Source: a virus
Strand: one strand, 5' to 3'
DNA: 44,639 nt
Virus record (IMG/VR): IMGVR_UViG_3300025237_000008
Location: 1 to 44,639 of that record
Part shown: positions 1-7,281 of the stretch, piece after piece
How the letters are laid out: each line of letters begins with the position of its first letter
Position numbering within the stretch: position 1 is the first letter of the stretch
Made by a program: the position numbers and the translations under genes
The notes under the pieces: generated by a model
Told to the model about the DNA's origin: nothing
The model's database searches: none
What the model saw: the letters and a program-made list of their open reading frames with translations, nothing else

Positions 1-306
1 GCCTAAGAGAGAGTAAGGTAGTTCAAGCTCAGGTAGCGGCTTGCATGGAGCAAAGCAAAGAGCGATATAGCGCTGCTAGTACTAGCTGGCGAAAAAATAA
101 ATCGTCAGATAGAAGCCGTAGACGTAGACGAGCTAAAAGCTCGCGCAGAGAGTACCCAACAACAATGCATGAACTTTAATGCCTCTATGAAGATAATAGA
201 TAGCGGATACTTAATTGTGGCAATTTACTTTATTGTAATAAACTTAGGGTTAACTGTACTTATTTTGCCTTGCGTGTTTTATTGGTTTTTTAATTTGATA
301 TTTTAG
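1..306 (+). CDS. 3' part of junction-spanning membrane protein, apparent frameshift
   Basis: Continuation of the gene that starts at 44510. From base 9 the frame reads ESKVVQAQVAACMEQSKERY and stays open to TAA at 177-179, but after about base 90 it turns into an Arg/Ser/Lys-rich string that looks out of frame. The frame one base later is open from 37 to TAG 304-306 and encodes a protein-like stretch (INRQIEAVDVDELKARAEST) and a strongly hydrophobic C-terminal segment (about 190-300). The switch fits one extra A in the A6 run at 92-97. The joined product would be about 145 aa with one C-terminal membrane helix. Lying between neck genes, it could be a neck or membrane accessory protein. The alternative is two separate overlapping genes. 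Confidence 0.5.
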
Positions 307-317
307 CTGGCGGTTGC

Positions 318-554
318 ATGATTGTTAAGTTATCTTGGAATGAAAGAATTAGATTAAAGTCAGCATTGCGACTCTTGAGCTTTATTGGTGTAATCTTTGG
401 CCTCAAGCCTAATGCACCTAAATTCTTAATAGTTAAGGATGAAAATAAAGAAAAGCAAGAATGCCTTTGCGAAAAGTGCAACACAAAATATATTGGTCAT
501 TATGGTGTTGGTTATTACTCATGTAAAAATTCAGATAGGTTTATTGTGATATGA
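318..554 (+). CDS. small cysteine-containing protein, unknown
   Basis: 78 aa, not recognised. The N-terminus has a basic amphipathic stretch and a short hydrophobic segment (residues about 18-30). The second half carries CLCEKCN and a later single Cys (YYSCKN), like a small zinc knuckle. It starts 12 bases after the preceding stop, and its TGA overlaps the ATG at 551 (ATGA), so translation may be coupled. The ribosome site is weak. It belongs to the neck operon by position only. Confidence 0.5.
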   Translation: MIVKLSWNERIRLKSALRLLSFIGVIFGLKPNAPKFLIVKDENKEKQECLCEKCNTKYIGHYGVGYYSCKNSDRFIVI

Positions 555-628
555 TTAAATTTAAAGAAGAAAAATGGACTATTATTTCAGATGACTACGA
601 GCCACTTTCAGAATTTACAGGGCCATAA
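551..628 (+). CDS. 25-aa ORF in neck operon
   Basis: A very short acidic peptide (MIKFKEEKWTIISDDYEPLS...) that starts in an ATGA overlap with the upstream stop and ends 2 bases before the next ATG. It fills the gap in a tightly packed operon, which is the main support. No family recognised; it could be a coupling leader rather than a functional protein. Confidence 0.3.
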   Translation: MIKFKEEKWTIISDDYEPLSEFTGP

Positions 629-630
629 CT

Positions 631-1026
631 ATGCCAGTTGTCGGAGCTAATCAAATAAAAGCTAGAATGAAAAGCTTTGTTAGTGATGTTACCAACAATA
701 AAAGCTTGCAGTTTATTAATGCTGTTGGCGCTCAGGCTGGTATACTGTCGAAAGAAAAAGCACCGATTGAATTTGGCACATTGCAAAATAGTCAAATGTT
801 TGATGTAGTTAAAAATGCAACGGGAGTGAAAGGCACGCTGAGCTATAATACTATGTATGCGTCAATTCTTAATGATGGCATTTACAAGTGGAAACCAAGA
901 GCGCCAGCAAATAAGAAAGGACCAGCTTGGAACCCTAATGCCACACCGCACTTTTTAGAATACGGCTTTGAATCGGCACAGGGTAAAGCTAATATTCAGA
1001 AATACTTAGAGATATTTAAAATATGA
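631..1026 (+). CDS. HK97 gp10-like neck/tail completion protein
   Basis: 131 aa, the size and pattern of the HK97 gp10 family. It has an N-terminal helix, a KAPIEFGTLQNS stretch (family pattern AP-x-x-x-G-x-L-x-x-S), a YASIL segment and a C-terminal NPNATPHFLEYGF block (family pattern NP-x-A-x-PFLxPA). Proteins of this family sit between the head-closure ring and the tail terminator. The gene order here fits: connectors at 43780-44513 before it, and a tail terminator that overlaps it by 4 bases after it. Confidence 0.75.
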   Translation: MPVVGANQIKARMKSFVSDVTNNKSLQFINAVGAQAGILSKEKAPIEFGTLQNSQMFDVVKNATGVKGTLSYNTMYASILNDGIYKWKPRAPANKKGPAWNPNATPHFLEYGFESAQGKANIQKYLEIFKI

Positions 1027-1469
1027 CACTACTAGCAGATTTTGAAAGTCAGCGCGTACTAAATCACATTCGGTCTAGTGGGCTGTTAACGTCATTTACT
1101 GACTACCTAGGCAATGCACAAGGCGCAACATTAAGCGCATCTGGTATGGTTAACTTAACCGAATTACCTAGCGACCAAAGATTGCTACAAGTACGATTAG
1201 CTGGCAACGACCAAGTGGCGGATGGGTCGGTTAATTTTACTCAATATCCAGTTAGTGTGTATATTTACGGCAAAACCGATTTAAGCGATGCAGGCATTGT
1301 TGACGGTCTTACCTGTGATATTAGAAACTGGCTTAGGTTAAAGGAAAACTCAGGAAGCAAAGCAGAGTGCATTATTGCAATTCAAGTGCTAGGCAAAGGT
1401 GGGCCATATCCAATGGGTGATAGCCGCCCTTATTGTGAGATACCGCTGATAGTTAAATTTAATGCCTAA
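1023..1469 (+). CDS. tail terminator-like protein
   Basis: 148 aa, starting in an ATGA overlap with the gp10-like gene. Size, mixed alpha/beta pattern and position directly after a gp10-like protein match tail terminator proteins (lambda gpU/HK97 gp11 type), which cap the finished tail tube and dock it to the head. The name rests mainly on synteny; no catalytic motif is expected. Its stop overlaps the 3' end of the convergent gene 1466-1789, and no terminator lies between them. Confidence 0.6.
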   Translation: MTLLADFESQRVLNHIRSSGLLTSFTDYLGNAQGATLSASGMVNLTELPSDQRLLQVRLAGNDQVADGSVNFTQYPVSVYIYGKTDLSDAGIVDGLTCDIRNWLRLKENSGSKAECIIAIQVLGKGGPYPMGDSRPYCEIPLIVKFNA

Positions 1470-1789
1470 TCCAGTAGCGAATCCCAGTAATCAGGCTCTA
1501 GGCTCTCTTTTATATCCTCTATAGAGCGACTTGTTTCAATGCTGACAGATTGGGTCTCAAGAGGTTTGCCAGCCCTCATTTTCTCCTTCCTGTCCTTGAT
1601 GGTGCAAGTGTCACATTGCTGGCTTGATGTGTAGCGCATATAATTTCCGCATTCGCATCGCACACTGGAAAAGTAAAACCTCAGCCCTCTCTCTTTTGCT
1701 TCAGCTCTAGTTATTTTTTTATCAAAAGCATCCTGCCTAGAAGTTTTCGATTTACCCCCAACAAACAACCCACCTGATACGCCTTTCAT
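1466..1789 (-). CDS. stand-alone zinc-module protein related to HNH endonuclease N-terminus
   Basis: 107 aa on the strand opposite to the tail genes. Residues about 26-65 hold the pattern I-T-R-x-E-A-x3-G-L-R-F-Y-F ... C-x-C ... R-Y-T-S-x3-C-x2-C. This closely matches the N-terminus of the phage's own HNH protein at 30514 (I-S-R-x-E-A-x3-G-L-K-F-Y-F ... C ... R-Y-T-A-x3-C-x2-C). The nuclease part is absent. The gene has its own sigma70-type promoter (1825-1853) and an AGAGGG ribosome site, so it is probably expressed early. It may be a DNA-binding accessory protein or a remnant of a mobile endonuclease. It interrupts the tail operon between terminator and tube genes. Confidence 0.65.
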   Translation of the reverse strand: MKGVSGGLFVGGKSKTSRQDAFDKKITRAEAKERGLRFYFSSVRCECGNYMRYTSSQQCDTCTIKDRKEKMRAGKPLETQSVSIETSRSIEDIKESLEPDYWDSLLD

Positions 1790-1824
1790 AATTCAACCCT
1801 CTACAAGTAAAAACAATTTAATTA

Positions 1825-1853
1825 AATGTACATCAACACTTTTAAATAGTCAA
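1825..1853 (-). promoter_or_regulatory. early-type sigma70 promoter for 1466-1789
   Basis: On the minus strand TTGACT (1848-1853), 17-bp spacer, TACATT (1825-1830), AT-rich surroundings, and an AGAGGG ribosome site before the ATG at 1789. Confidence 0.6.
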
Positions 1854-1879
1854 CAAATTAAATTTAATGAAAATAACGA

Positions 1880-1908
1880 TTGACCATCAATCATAATTAA
1901 CCTATTGT
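1880..1908 (+). promoter_or_regulatory. sigma70 promoter of the structured RNA
   Basis: TTGACC (1880-1885), exact 17-bp spacer, TATTGT (1903-1908). The predicted start is near 1915, at the left edge of the structured region. No open reading frame follows. It is divergent from the promoter at 1825-1853. Confidence 0.6.
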
Positions 1909-1989
1909 TTGCTTTGTGCAGTGCGAAGTATGGCACGTAAAGACACAAGGATTTATTGAGGAAGCCAAGACAATATTTATTGAGCCTCA

Positions 1990-2115
1990 GCAAACCTGCA
2001 AAAAGGTCTAGCCAGTGAGCGGTAATGTGTGTAATGTTGGTTTTTATTAGATAGCCCATACGTAAAAGTATCTAAGCAAACCTGTAAAAAGGTCAGTCCA
2101 TGTACGGTAATGTGT
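1990..2115 (+). repeat. 85-nt tandem duplication inside the structured RNA
   Basis: GCAAACCTG(C/T)AAAAAGGTC occurs at 1990-2008 and 2076-2094, and CGGTAATGTGT at 2020-2030 and 2105-2115, with the same order and nearly the same spacing. Each copy can form an ACCT/AGGT hairpin with an A-rich loop. Confidence 0.75.
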
Positions 2116-2590
2116 AAATTGGGAGAGCGTGGCAACGTACCGACTGAGAGAGTGTCACCCAGCTATTTTGTAGTATGAGCGCAAGGCTTATCGAAAGTGG
2201 TGGTCGGATAGTTTATCATTAACTTAATAAGTGAGGTGGTATTTCTAGTAGCTATGACGTTATATAGCATTGCTAAGCACGGTCGAGAGATAGAGCGAGG
2301 CTAAATAGAATGCAATGGTGTGTGTAATAAAGGTGCGTCACGAGAATAACGAAGTCGTAGCGCTGCGATTGATACCTTAACCGCTTAGGCGCTGAACGGT
2401 TATTACACACAACCGGTGCATTCTGTACCAATCAATTTAGATTTAGCCGCTCATTAATTTGGGCGGTCTTTTAAAAGAGTTTATAGGTGTGTGATGACCA
2501 TGTGCGTAGGATGACCCGCAAGCCACTAAATCGATAAGAGTCATTAATTATCACACAACCTATACACTCTTCTCTATTTCAAACCCTCTA

Positions 2591-2620
2591 AAACCCACTC
2601 TAATCGGTGGGTTTTCTTTT
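2591..2620 (+). terminator. intrinsic terminator ending the structured RNA
   Basis: AAACCCAC (2591-2598), 8-nt loop, GTGGGTTT (2607-2614), then a U-rich tail. It separates the RNA from the late promoter of the tail tube gene. Confidence 0.8.
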
Positions 2621-2633
2621 ATCTACTCCAAAG

Positions 2634-2642
2634 TGGTATAAT
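2634..2642 (+). promoter_or_regulatory. late extended -10 promoter for tail genes
   Basis: TGGTATAAT with no recognisable -35 box, followed by a leader with GGAGTAA before the ATG at 2682. It matches the extended -10 consensus seen before other structural operons. Confidence 0.65.
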
Positions 2643-2681
2643 CACACTGAATTAATTCATTTAACTTCGGAGTAATATATT

Positions 2682-3194
2682 ATGGCAACAGGCTGTAAAC
2701 AAGATTTAGATATTGGCCGCAATCTGATTGTGCGCTGGGCAGAGGCTTGTGGTTCAGAAGACCCACTTTCAACAGCAGATACACCACTAACTTACAAGCC
2801 GCTTGGTTATACAACAACCAAAGCAATCAACGAATCAACACGTACCACTGATGCGAATAACGATACATCTGGCGCGTATCAGAAGACATTGCAAACTGGT
2901 TTTGGTATGGAAATACCAGTATCTGTATTTACATCGGCAGATATTGTTGACGTTAGTACGCAAGAGGAATTGCGAATTTACCGACGCACTGAAATTGCAG
3001 CTGGTCGCCAAGCTACTGTATGGCTTGAGCTTACAAATACACAACTAAGCGTTAAAGAGTACGTATTTTGCCTAGTTAACGATGTTTCTCGCTCATACGG
3101 TAATGAAGATGTTAACACTGGTGATTTCAACTTTATGATGATTGCCACTGATGACAGCGCAAACCCAGCATACCAAACGGAAGCTATCGTATAA
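2682..3194 (+). CDS. major tail tube protein
   Basis: 170 aa, the usual size for a siphovirus tube protein. It has a beta-rich sequence and an acidic C-terminal half with a region (SRSYGNEDVNTGDFNFMM) typical of tube-protein families in which a long loop and beta strands build stacked hexameric rings. It is the first gene after a terminator and a late promoter, and it is followed by chaperone and tape measure genes, the standard order. GGAG lies upstream of the ATG. Its stop overlaps the next start (TAATG). Confidence 0.8.
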   Translation: MATGCKQDLDIGRNLIVRWAEACGSEDPLSTADTPLTYKPLGYTTTKAINESTRTTDANNDTSGAYQKTLQTGFGMEIPVSVFTSADIVDVSTQEELRIYRRTEIAAGRQATVWLELTNTQLSVKEYVFCLVNDVSRSYGNEDVNTGDFNFMMIATDDSANPAYQTEAIV

Positions 3195-3766
3195 TGCTAT
3201 TAAAAGAGTACGGTCACGGCTGTATAGAGTACGGCGGCGTTAAATACGTCGTTGTACCATCTTTTATAAATATATCAGCCATAGGCACGCCAGAAGAAAT
3301 TATAAATACAATCAAATGCTTGCACAGTAGCGACCCTCTTGATGTTTATTGCTCAGCGTTTTCTATACTGCAATCATGTTGTGATGAAGACTTTCCACCT
3401 GAATTATTTGGTGATTTATCCGTTACTGATAGCGGTATAAATGAATTAGATATTTCACCTGAACAAATTAACGACTTAATAGTGCTGGCGACTCACTGCG
3501 TAAAGCATGGTGTTATTGGTGATGCTGAAACCAAAGGCGAAAAAGGCGAGCCATTAACAGAGTTTGACGCATACGAATTTATTGATTTAGCCGTTGAGCA
3601 CTTCAACTTAAGTTACGATGACGCGGCAAAAATGACAATGACACAATTTGTTAGACGCATGCGCACAAAATACCCAGAAGCCCACAAAAAACAAGCAGCC
3701 AAAGCAGCGAAAGAAAGTGAGCAAAAGGCCATGGTCGAGTACATGAAACGAAACGGGATGATTTAA
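3194..3766 (+). CDS. tail assembly chaperone-like protein (DUF6246 type)
   Basis: 190 aa between tube and tape measure genes, the position of the gpG/gpGT chaperones. The N-terminal part (YVVVPSFINISAIGTPEEI) resembles the DUF6246 phage family. The C-terminal quarter is a Lys/Ala-rich helix (AHKKQAAKAAKESEQKAM). The whole protein is in one frame. I saw no slippery heptamer or second overlapping frame, so the usual programmed frameshift product appears to be replaced by a single fused protein. It should load onto the tape measure and recruit tube subunits. Confidence 0.65.
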   Translation: MLLKEYGHGCIEYGGVKYVVVPSFINISAIGTPEEIINTIKCLHSSDPLDVYCSAFSILQSCCDEDFPPELFGDLSVTDSGINELDISPEQINDLIVLATHCVKHGVIGDAETKGEKGEPLTEFDAYEFIDLAVEHFNLSYDDAAKMTMTQFVRRMRTKYPEAHKKQAAKAAKESEQKAMVEYMKRNGMI

Positions 3767-3767
3767 A

Positions 3768-5903
3768 ATGGCTGAGAACTTAGGCTCGATTAGGTATGAC
3801 TTCGATGTTACGACAGCGCCACTATTTAAAGCGTCTGACACTGTCAATAAAACGACTGACAGCATAGTTAGCGACTTTAAGAGAGTTGATAGCTCATCAA
3901 AAAGCCTAAATACGCAAGTAACAAAAACCGCTGATGGAGTCAAGAAAAGCGTACACAGAAACTTCGGCCAAGCTGGTATTCAGGTGCAACAATTCGTAGG
4001 TCAGTTGCAAGGCGGCCAATCTGCAATGCTTGCTCTATCCCAGCAATCAGCGGATTTGGGTATTGTATTGGGTGCGCCGATGATAGGTGTAATAGTGTCG
4101 CTTGGTGCTGTATTGCTTGGAACTTTACTGCCATCATTGATGAGCAATAAAACTAGCGCTGACGCACTGGCAAAATCTGTTGAAAATGTAAAAGCAGTAA
4201 TGACACTTGGAGCTGGTGGCGTTGCTGAATACACGGAAGAAATGGAAAAGCTGAACAAGGTTAGCAAGCAGCTTGCAAAAATACAGTTGGCACAAGCCAT
4301 CGTTGAGCAAAACAAAGTTATAAAACTGTCAGCAAAATCTGTAATTGAATCAGCTCAAAATACATCAAAGCTTTACGAATCAACATTCAGCAATATGAGA
4401 GCGCTTGCGGAAAAGGTTGCTGTTGATATTGGCGGAAGTATGGCGGATGTTGCCAAGGCTGTTTCAGGCGATTCACTAAAACTTGGATCATCTGGGAGCT
4501 ACTTAACTGCCGACTTAGATAAGATATCCAGCAAGTTCAAAATAACTAGAGAGGAGGCCTTAGAGCTTGGTCTAGCGTTTTCTGACGTATCCAAGAAAGG
4601 CGATGCTATGTCGCTCAAGTCCCTGCAGAACGTGCTTGAGGACTTATCGGAAACTTACGGCTATAGCAATGAGGAAATAACAAAGCTGGGTGCTGGTGTA
4701 GTTCAATTTCTTGTTAGCGCTAACTCTGCAACGGATGGAATTAACGAGCTAAGAGGTGCCATAACAGGTACTGGTGATGGCATTGATGAGCTGACAGGGA
4801 AAACCAAAGAGGCTAGCGACACCTTTGTATCACTAAGTACCCAGCTTGAAATAGAAAAGGTAAGACTTGAACAGGGTGAAAGAGCAGCATTTCAAAAAGC
4901 GCTCAAAATGCAAGAGCTTACTGATGAGCAAATAAAAAACCTTACGGTGCTATGGGATGAAAACGAAGCTTTAAAGAAAAACAACGAAGCGCGAAATGAG
5001 GCTAGTAATGAGCTTGAAAGAGAGATTGACGGATACATTAAGCTAGCTGATGCTGTTGTTGCATCTGAAAATGCAAAAAAAGAAAGGGAGATATCACAAG
5101 GCCAAACTTTTGCTCAGGGAATAATTGAGAGCGGTATGACTGAGCCAGAAAGGCTGCAAGCGGAAATTGAAGAGCTTGAAATACTGCGAGATAAAGACCT
5201 TGAGAATAGACAGCTTTACAATGATGCGATAGCAGTTACTGAGCAGAAAAAAGCAGACGCAGTAGCGGCAGCAAAAGAGAAGGAAATTAAATCTCAAGCA
5301 CTATTCAATCAATCACAGTCTCAGTTGCTTGGCTCTGTAGGCAGTTTGATTGGCGCTTATGCCGACAACATGGAAGTCGAAGATAAAAAATCTTTTGAGA
5401 AGAAAAAGAAATTCCAAACAGCTCAAGCTTTAATAAATACGGCAATGGCAGTATCAAACGCATTAGCAGCGGCGCCACCTCCAGTAAGTTACGCGCTAGC
5501 TGCTGCAGCGGGTGCAATGGGCGCAATGCAAGTATCAGCAATCCAAGGTCAAGAGTATTCAGGAGGTCGTGAATTTGGCGGTCCTGTTTCTGCTGGCTCA
5601 ATGTATCGCGTAGGTGAAAAGGGTAAGCCTGAGTTTTATAAAGATAACTTAGGTAATCTTTCAATGATACCTGGCGAGAATGGCGAGGTTATACCAGCTA
5701 ATAAAATGGGCGGTAGTGGTGGCGGCATGACCGTTCAGGTTAACAACTATACTCCTTATCAAGTTTACGTAACGCAAGACCAAGCTGCTAACATAGCAAA
5801 AGTTGAGATAGGTAACGAGGCGGGAAAGTTACAAAAAGGACGCGGCAACATGTATAATGCTATGAAGTCAGGCGGCAACTACTCAAACAACGCGAAGAGG
5901 TAA
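3768..5903 (+). CDS. tape measure protein
   Basis: 711 aa and the longest coiled-coil-rich protein of the tail block. It sets tail length and is ejected with the DNA. The N-terminal region is predicted helical, with a hydrophobic transmembrane-like stretch around residues 95-125. Long charged helices occupy about 330-520. An alanine-rich segment (NTAMAVSNALAAAPPPVS) lies near 560, and a Gly-rich C-terminus follows a GEKGKPEFY motif common in phage tape measures. At about 1.5 angstrom per residue, 711 aa predicts a tail of roughly 100-110 nm. Confidence 0.85.
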   Translation: MAENLGSIRYDFDVTTAPLFKASDTVNKTTDSIVSDFKRVDSSSKSLNTQVTKTADGVKKSVHRNFGQAGIQVQQFVGQLQGGQSAMLALSQQSADLGIVLGAPMIGVIVSLGAVLLGTLLPSLMSNKTSADALAKSVENVKAVMTLGAGGVAEYTEEMEKLNKVSKQLAKIQLAQAIVEQNKVIKLSAKSVIESAQNTSKLYESTFSNMRALAEKVAVDIGGSMADVAKAVSGDSLKLGSSGSYLTADLDKISSKFKITREEALELGLAFSDVSKKGDAMSLKSLQNVLEDLSETYGYSNEEITKLGAGVVQFLVSANSATDGINELRGAITGTGDGIDELTGKTKEASDTFVSLSTQLEIEKVRLEQGERAAFQKALKMQELTDEQIKNLTVLWDENEALKKNNEARNEASNELEREIDGYIKLADAVVASENAKKEREISQGQTFAQGIIESGMTEPERLQAEIEELEILRDKDLENRQLYNDAIAVTEQKKADAVAAAKEKEIKSQALFNQSQSQLLGSVGSLIGAYADNMEVEDKKSFEKKKKFQTAQALINTAMAVSNALAAAPPPVSYALAAAAGAMGAMQVSAIQGQEYSGGREFGGPVSAGSMYRVGEKGKPEFYKDNLGNLSMIPGENGEVIPANKMGGSGGGMTVQVNNYTPYQVYVTQDQAANIAKVEIGNEAGKLQKGRGNMYNAMKSGGNYSNNAKR

Positions 5904-5906
5904 CGA

Positions 5907-6383
5907 ATGCCAATACCTATAGATTACCCACATGAATATTTGCCAGCGCCTTTAGTCGGAAAGCAGCGGGAAGTGCAGCAGAAGTACGATGCCCGCGAAA
6001 ACTTTGACGGTAAAATGCTAACGCGCAAAAAACGCAATAGCTCAACTGTCTATTTTGAAGTGTCGTTTTTAGTGCCTTATGAGCAGTCGCAGTTGATGGC
6101 TCTGTGGTTAGAGGGCGTTGATAATGGTCAGCAGTTTAAAATGGAACTTAAAACGGAAGGTGGATTTAATGAATACACCTGTACGTGGAAAACCCCACCA
6201 ATAAACCCTACCGAAGCAAATGGATACTATATTTACAGTGGTACGTTATATGCCGATAAGTTATTACAAGGCTGGGAAGATAGCACAGACCAAGAGAAAA
6301 ACGACTACTGGGATTTATTGACGGCAAACGGTGGTTCTGACCCGCTTGATATTGCAATTAATGAAAGGTGGCCTGAACAATGA
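5907..6383 (+). CDS. distal tail/minor tail protein (lambda M-like position)
   Basis: 158 aa immediately after the tape measure. It is beta-rich with aromatic strands (STVYFEVSFLVPYEQ, YYIYSGTLYADKLLQGW). Size and place match the small distal-tail proteins that connect tube and tip (lambda gpM or Dit-like). It overlaps the next gene by 4 bases (ATGA). Assigned by position and length rather than a diagnostic motif. Confidence 0.6.
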   Translation: MPIPIDYPHEYLPAPLVGKQREVQQKYDARENFDGKMLTRKKRNSSTVYFEVSFLVPYEQSQLMALWLEGVDNGQQFKMELKTEGGFNEYTCTWKTPPINPTEANGYYIYSGTLYADKLLQGWEDSTDQEKNDYWDLLTANGGSDPLDIAINERWPEQ

Positions 6384-6871
6384 ATGACGAATTAAAACAG
6401 TTTTATACAACTCAAGATGCTGAGCGAATTGTTTATAACGCATTCACCATCAGTAGCCCGACTATTGGCGAGTTTAGATTTGTTATTGAGCAATCAGACA
6501 ACCTAGACTTTTACGTTGACGGCGCAACAAAAGAGTTTATAGGTTGCTCTGCGTCAATCCCTGAGCAGTCAATACTATCAAGCGATGACGTTGACAAAGG
6601 TGAAGTGTCATTTGACCGAGTAGGATTTGAAGTTGTTAGCGAAATACGTAAACTTGATTACGCACCAACCTTCGAGGCTGTGACTGTCAGATTTTTGACG
6701 TACTTGGAAGGCGAGCAAGATGCGGTTTATGATTACTCTGCATATATGTCTAGTTTTTCAGCGGGCGCAAGGCAGGTTAAACTGTCACTAACAAGCGAAA
6801 ACCTTGAGAAGCAAACTAAGGTTAACAAGATATTTGACCCATCAATATACATAGGTCTACAGGGGCTATAA
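6380..6871 (+). CDS. DUF1833-like minor tail protein
   Basis: 163 aa. The N-terminal pattern (FYTTQDAERIVYNAFTISSP) and the body with alternating beta strands resemble the DUF1833 family, found between tape measure and NlpC/P60 genes in many siphophages. It overlaps both neighbours, consistent with a translationally coupled tail-tip operon. Probably part of the tip hub complex. Confidence 0.65.
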   Translation: MNDELKQFYTTQDAERIVYNAFTISSPTIGEFRFVIEQSDNLDFYVDGATKEFIGCSASIPEQSILSSDDVDKGEVSFDRVGFEVVSEIRKLDYAPTFEAVTVRFLTYLEGEQDAVYDYSAYMSSFSAGARQVKLSLTSENLEKQTKVNKIFDPSIYIGLQGL

Positions 6872-7281
6872 TGACGCAGCTAGAATTTATTAATTTAATG
6901 ATTGGTAAGCCGTGGGTTAATCGCGCAGATAGCGTTGAAGAGGTTGATTGTTATGGCCTAGTTAAGCTATATAAAAACATGGTTGATGGCATTGAATTGC
7001 CACAAGCGACCGGCTACAAAGAAGGATTTGCATTCACTAGCATTTGGCGCAGAGAGACTAAGCGCGTGTGGTGGCAAGTCGGCAAGTGGACTGATGGTGC
7101 CATGGTGACTTTCTATGATAACTCAATGCAAGCTGTGCACATTGGCATTTGCGTTGGTAATCAGCAAGTATTACATGCGCGCGGAAATGAAGCGGGTGGC
7201 GGTAAAGTTGAGATACACTCAATCAGCGTTTTAGAAAAAGCATATAAAGCGGTAAGTTTTCATGAGGTAATAAATGGCTAA
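6871..7281 (+). CDS. NlpC/P60-type tail-tip peptidase
   Basis: 136 aa. The catalytic Cys motif is VDCYGLVKLY (Cys27), with His in QAVHIGICVG (His90) and a third polar residue candidate near VLHA (His102). This is the order of NlpC/P60 Cys-His peptidases carried at tail tips (lambda gpK C-terminal half). Such enzymes cut peptide cross-links of peptidoglycan during DNA entry. The Mov34/JAB domain that is fused in lambda gpK is absent. The gene overlaps the J-like gene by 8 bases. Confidence 0.8.
   Translation: MTQLEFINLMIGKPWVNRADSVEEVDCYGLVKLYKNMVDGIELPQATGYKEGFAFTSIWRRETKRVWWQVGKWTDGAMVTFYDNSMQAVHIGICVGNQQVLHARGNEAGGGKVEIHSISVLEKAYKAVSFHEVING

Larger units (their letters stand above)
1915..2620 (+). 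ncRNA. large structured non-coding RNA, family not assigned
   Basis: About 700 nt without a credible gene, bounded by a promoter (1880-1908) and an intrinsic terminator (2591-2620). Many paired elements are visible. The 3' half has GAGC/GCTC (2293-2296 with 2449-2452) stacked on GGCTAAAT/ATTTAGCC (2299-2306 with 2441-2448), AGAATGCA/TGCATTCT (2307-2314 with 2417-2424) and a 14-bp arm (2317-2330 with 2400-2414). That arm encloses two hairpins: AAGGT/ACCTT, and AACCG-C-TTAG/CTGA-A-CGGTT. A second arm of about 20 bp pairs 2475-2495 with 2550-2571. The 5' half has hairpins at 1912-1948 and 2047-2075 and an 85-nt tandem duplication. Size and phage setting resemble the GOLLD and ROOL classes of large ornate RNAs, but I cannot assign it. 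Function unknown. Confidence 0.75.

Noticed and set aside
1850-2059. 69-aa minus-strand ORF in the structured region
   Set aside because: No ribosome site, composition unlike phage proteins, and it covers paired RNA elements and the promoter.
1915-2620. Definite assignment as GOLLD or ROOL RNA
   Set aside because: Size and context fit, but I cannot match conserved motifs without a covariance model.
1915-2620. tRNA or tmRNA in the structured region
   Set aside because: No T-loop GTTCRA pattern with a matching acceptor stem was seen here, nor elsewhere in the window.
3194-3766. Programmed -1 frameshift in the tail chaperone gene
   Set aside because: No slippery heptamer and no second open frame before the tape measure; the C-terminal helical part is in the main frame.
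4001-4315. Minus-strand ORFs inside the tape measure gene
   Set aside because: Shadows of a strongly coding frame; no ribosome sites or family match.
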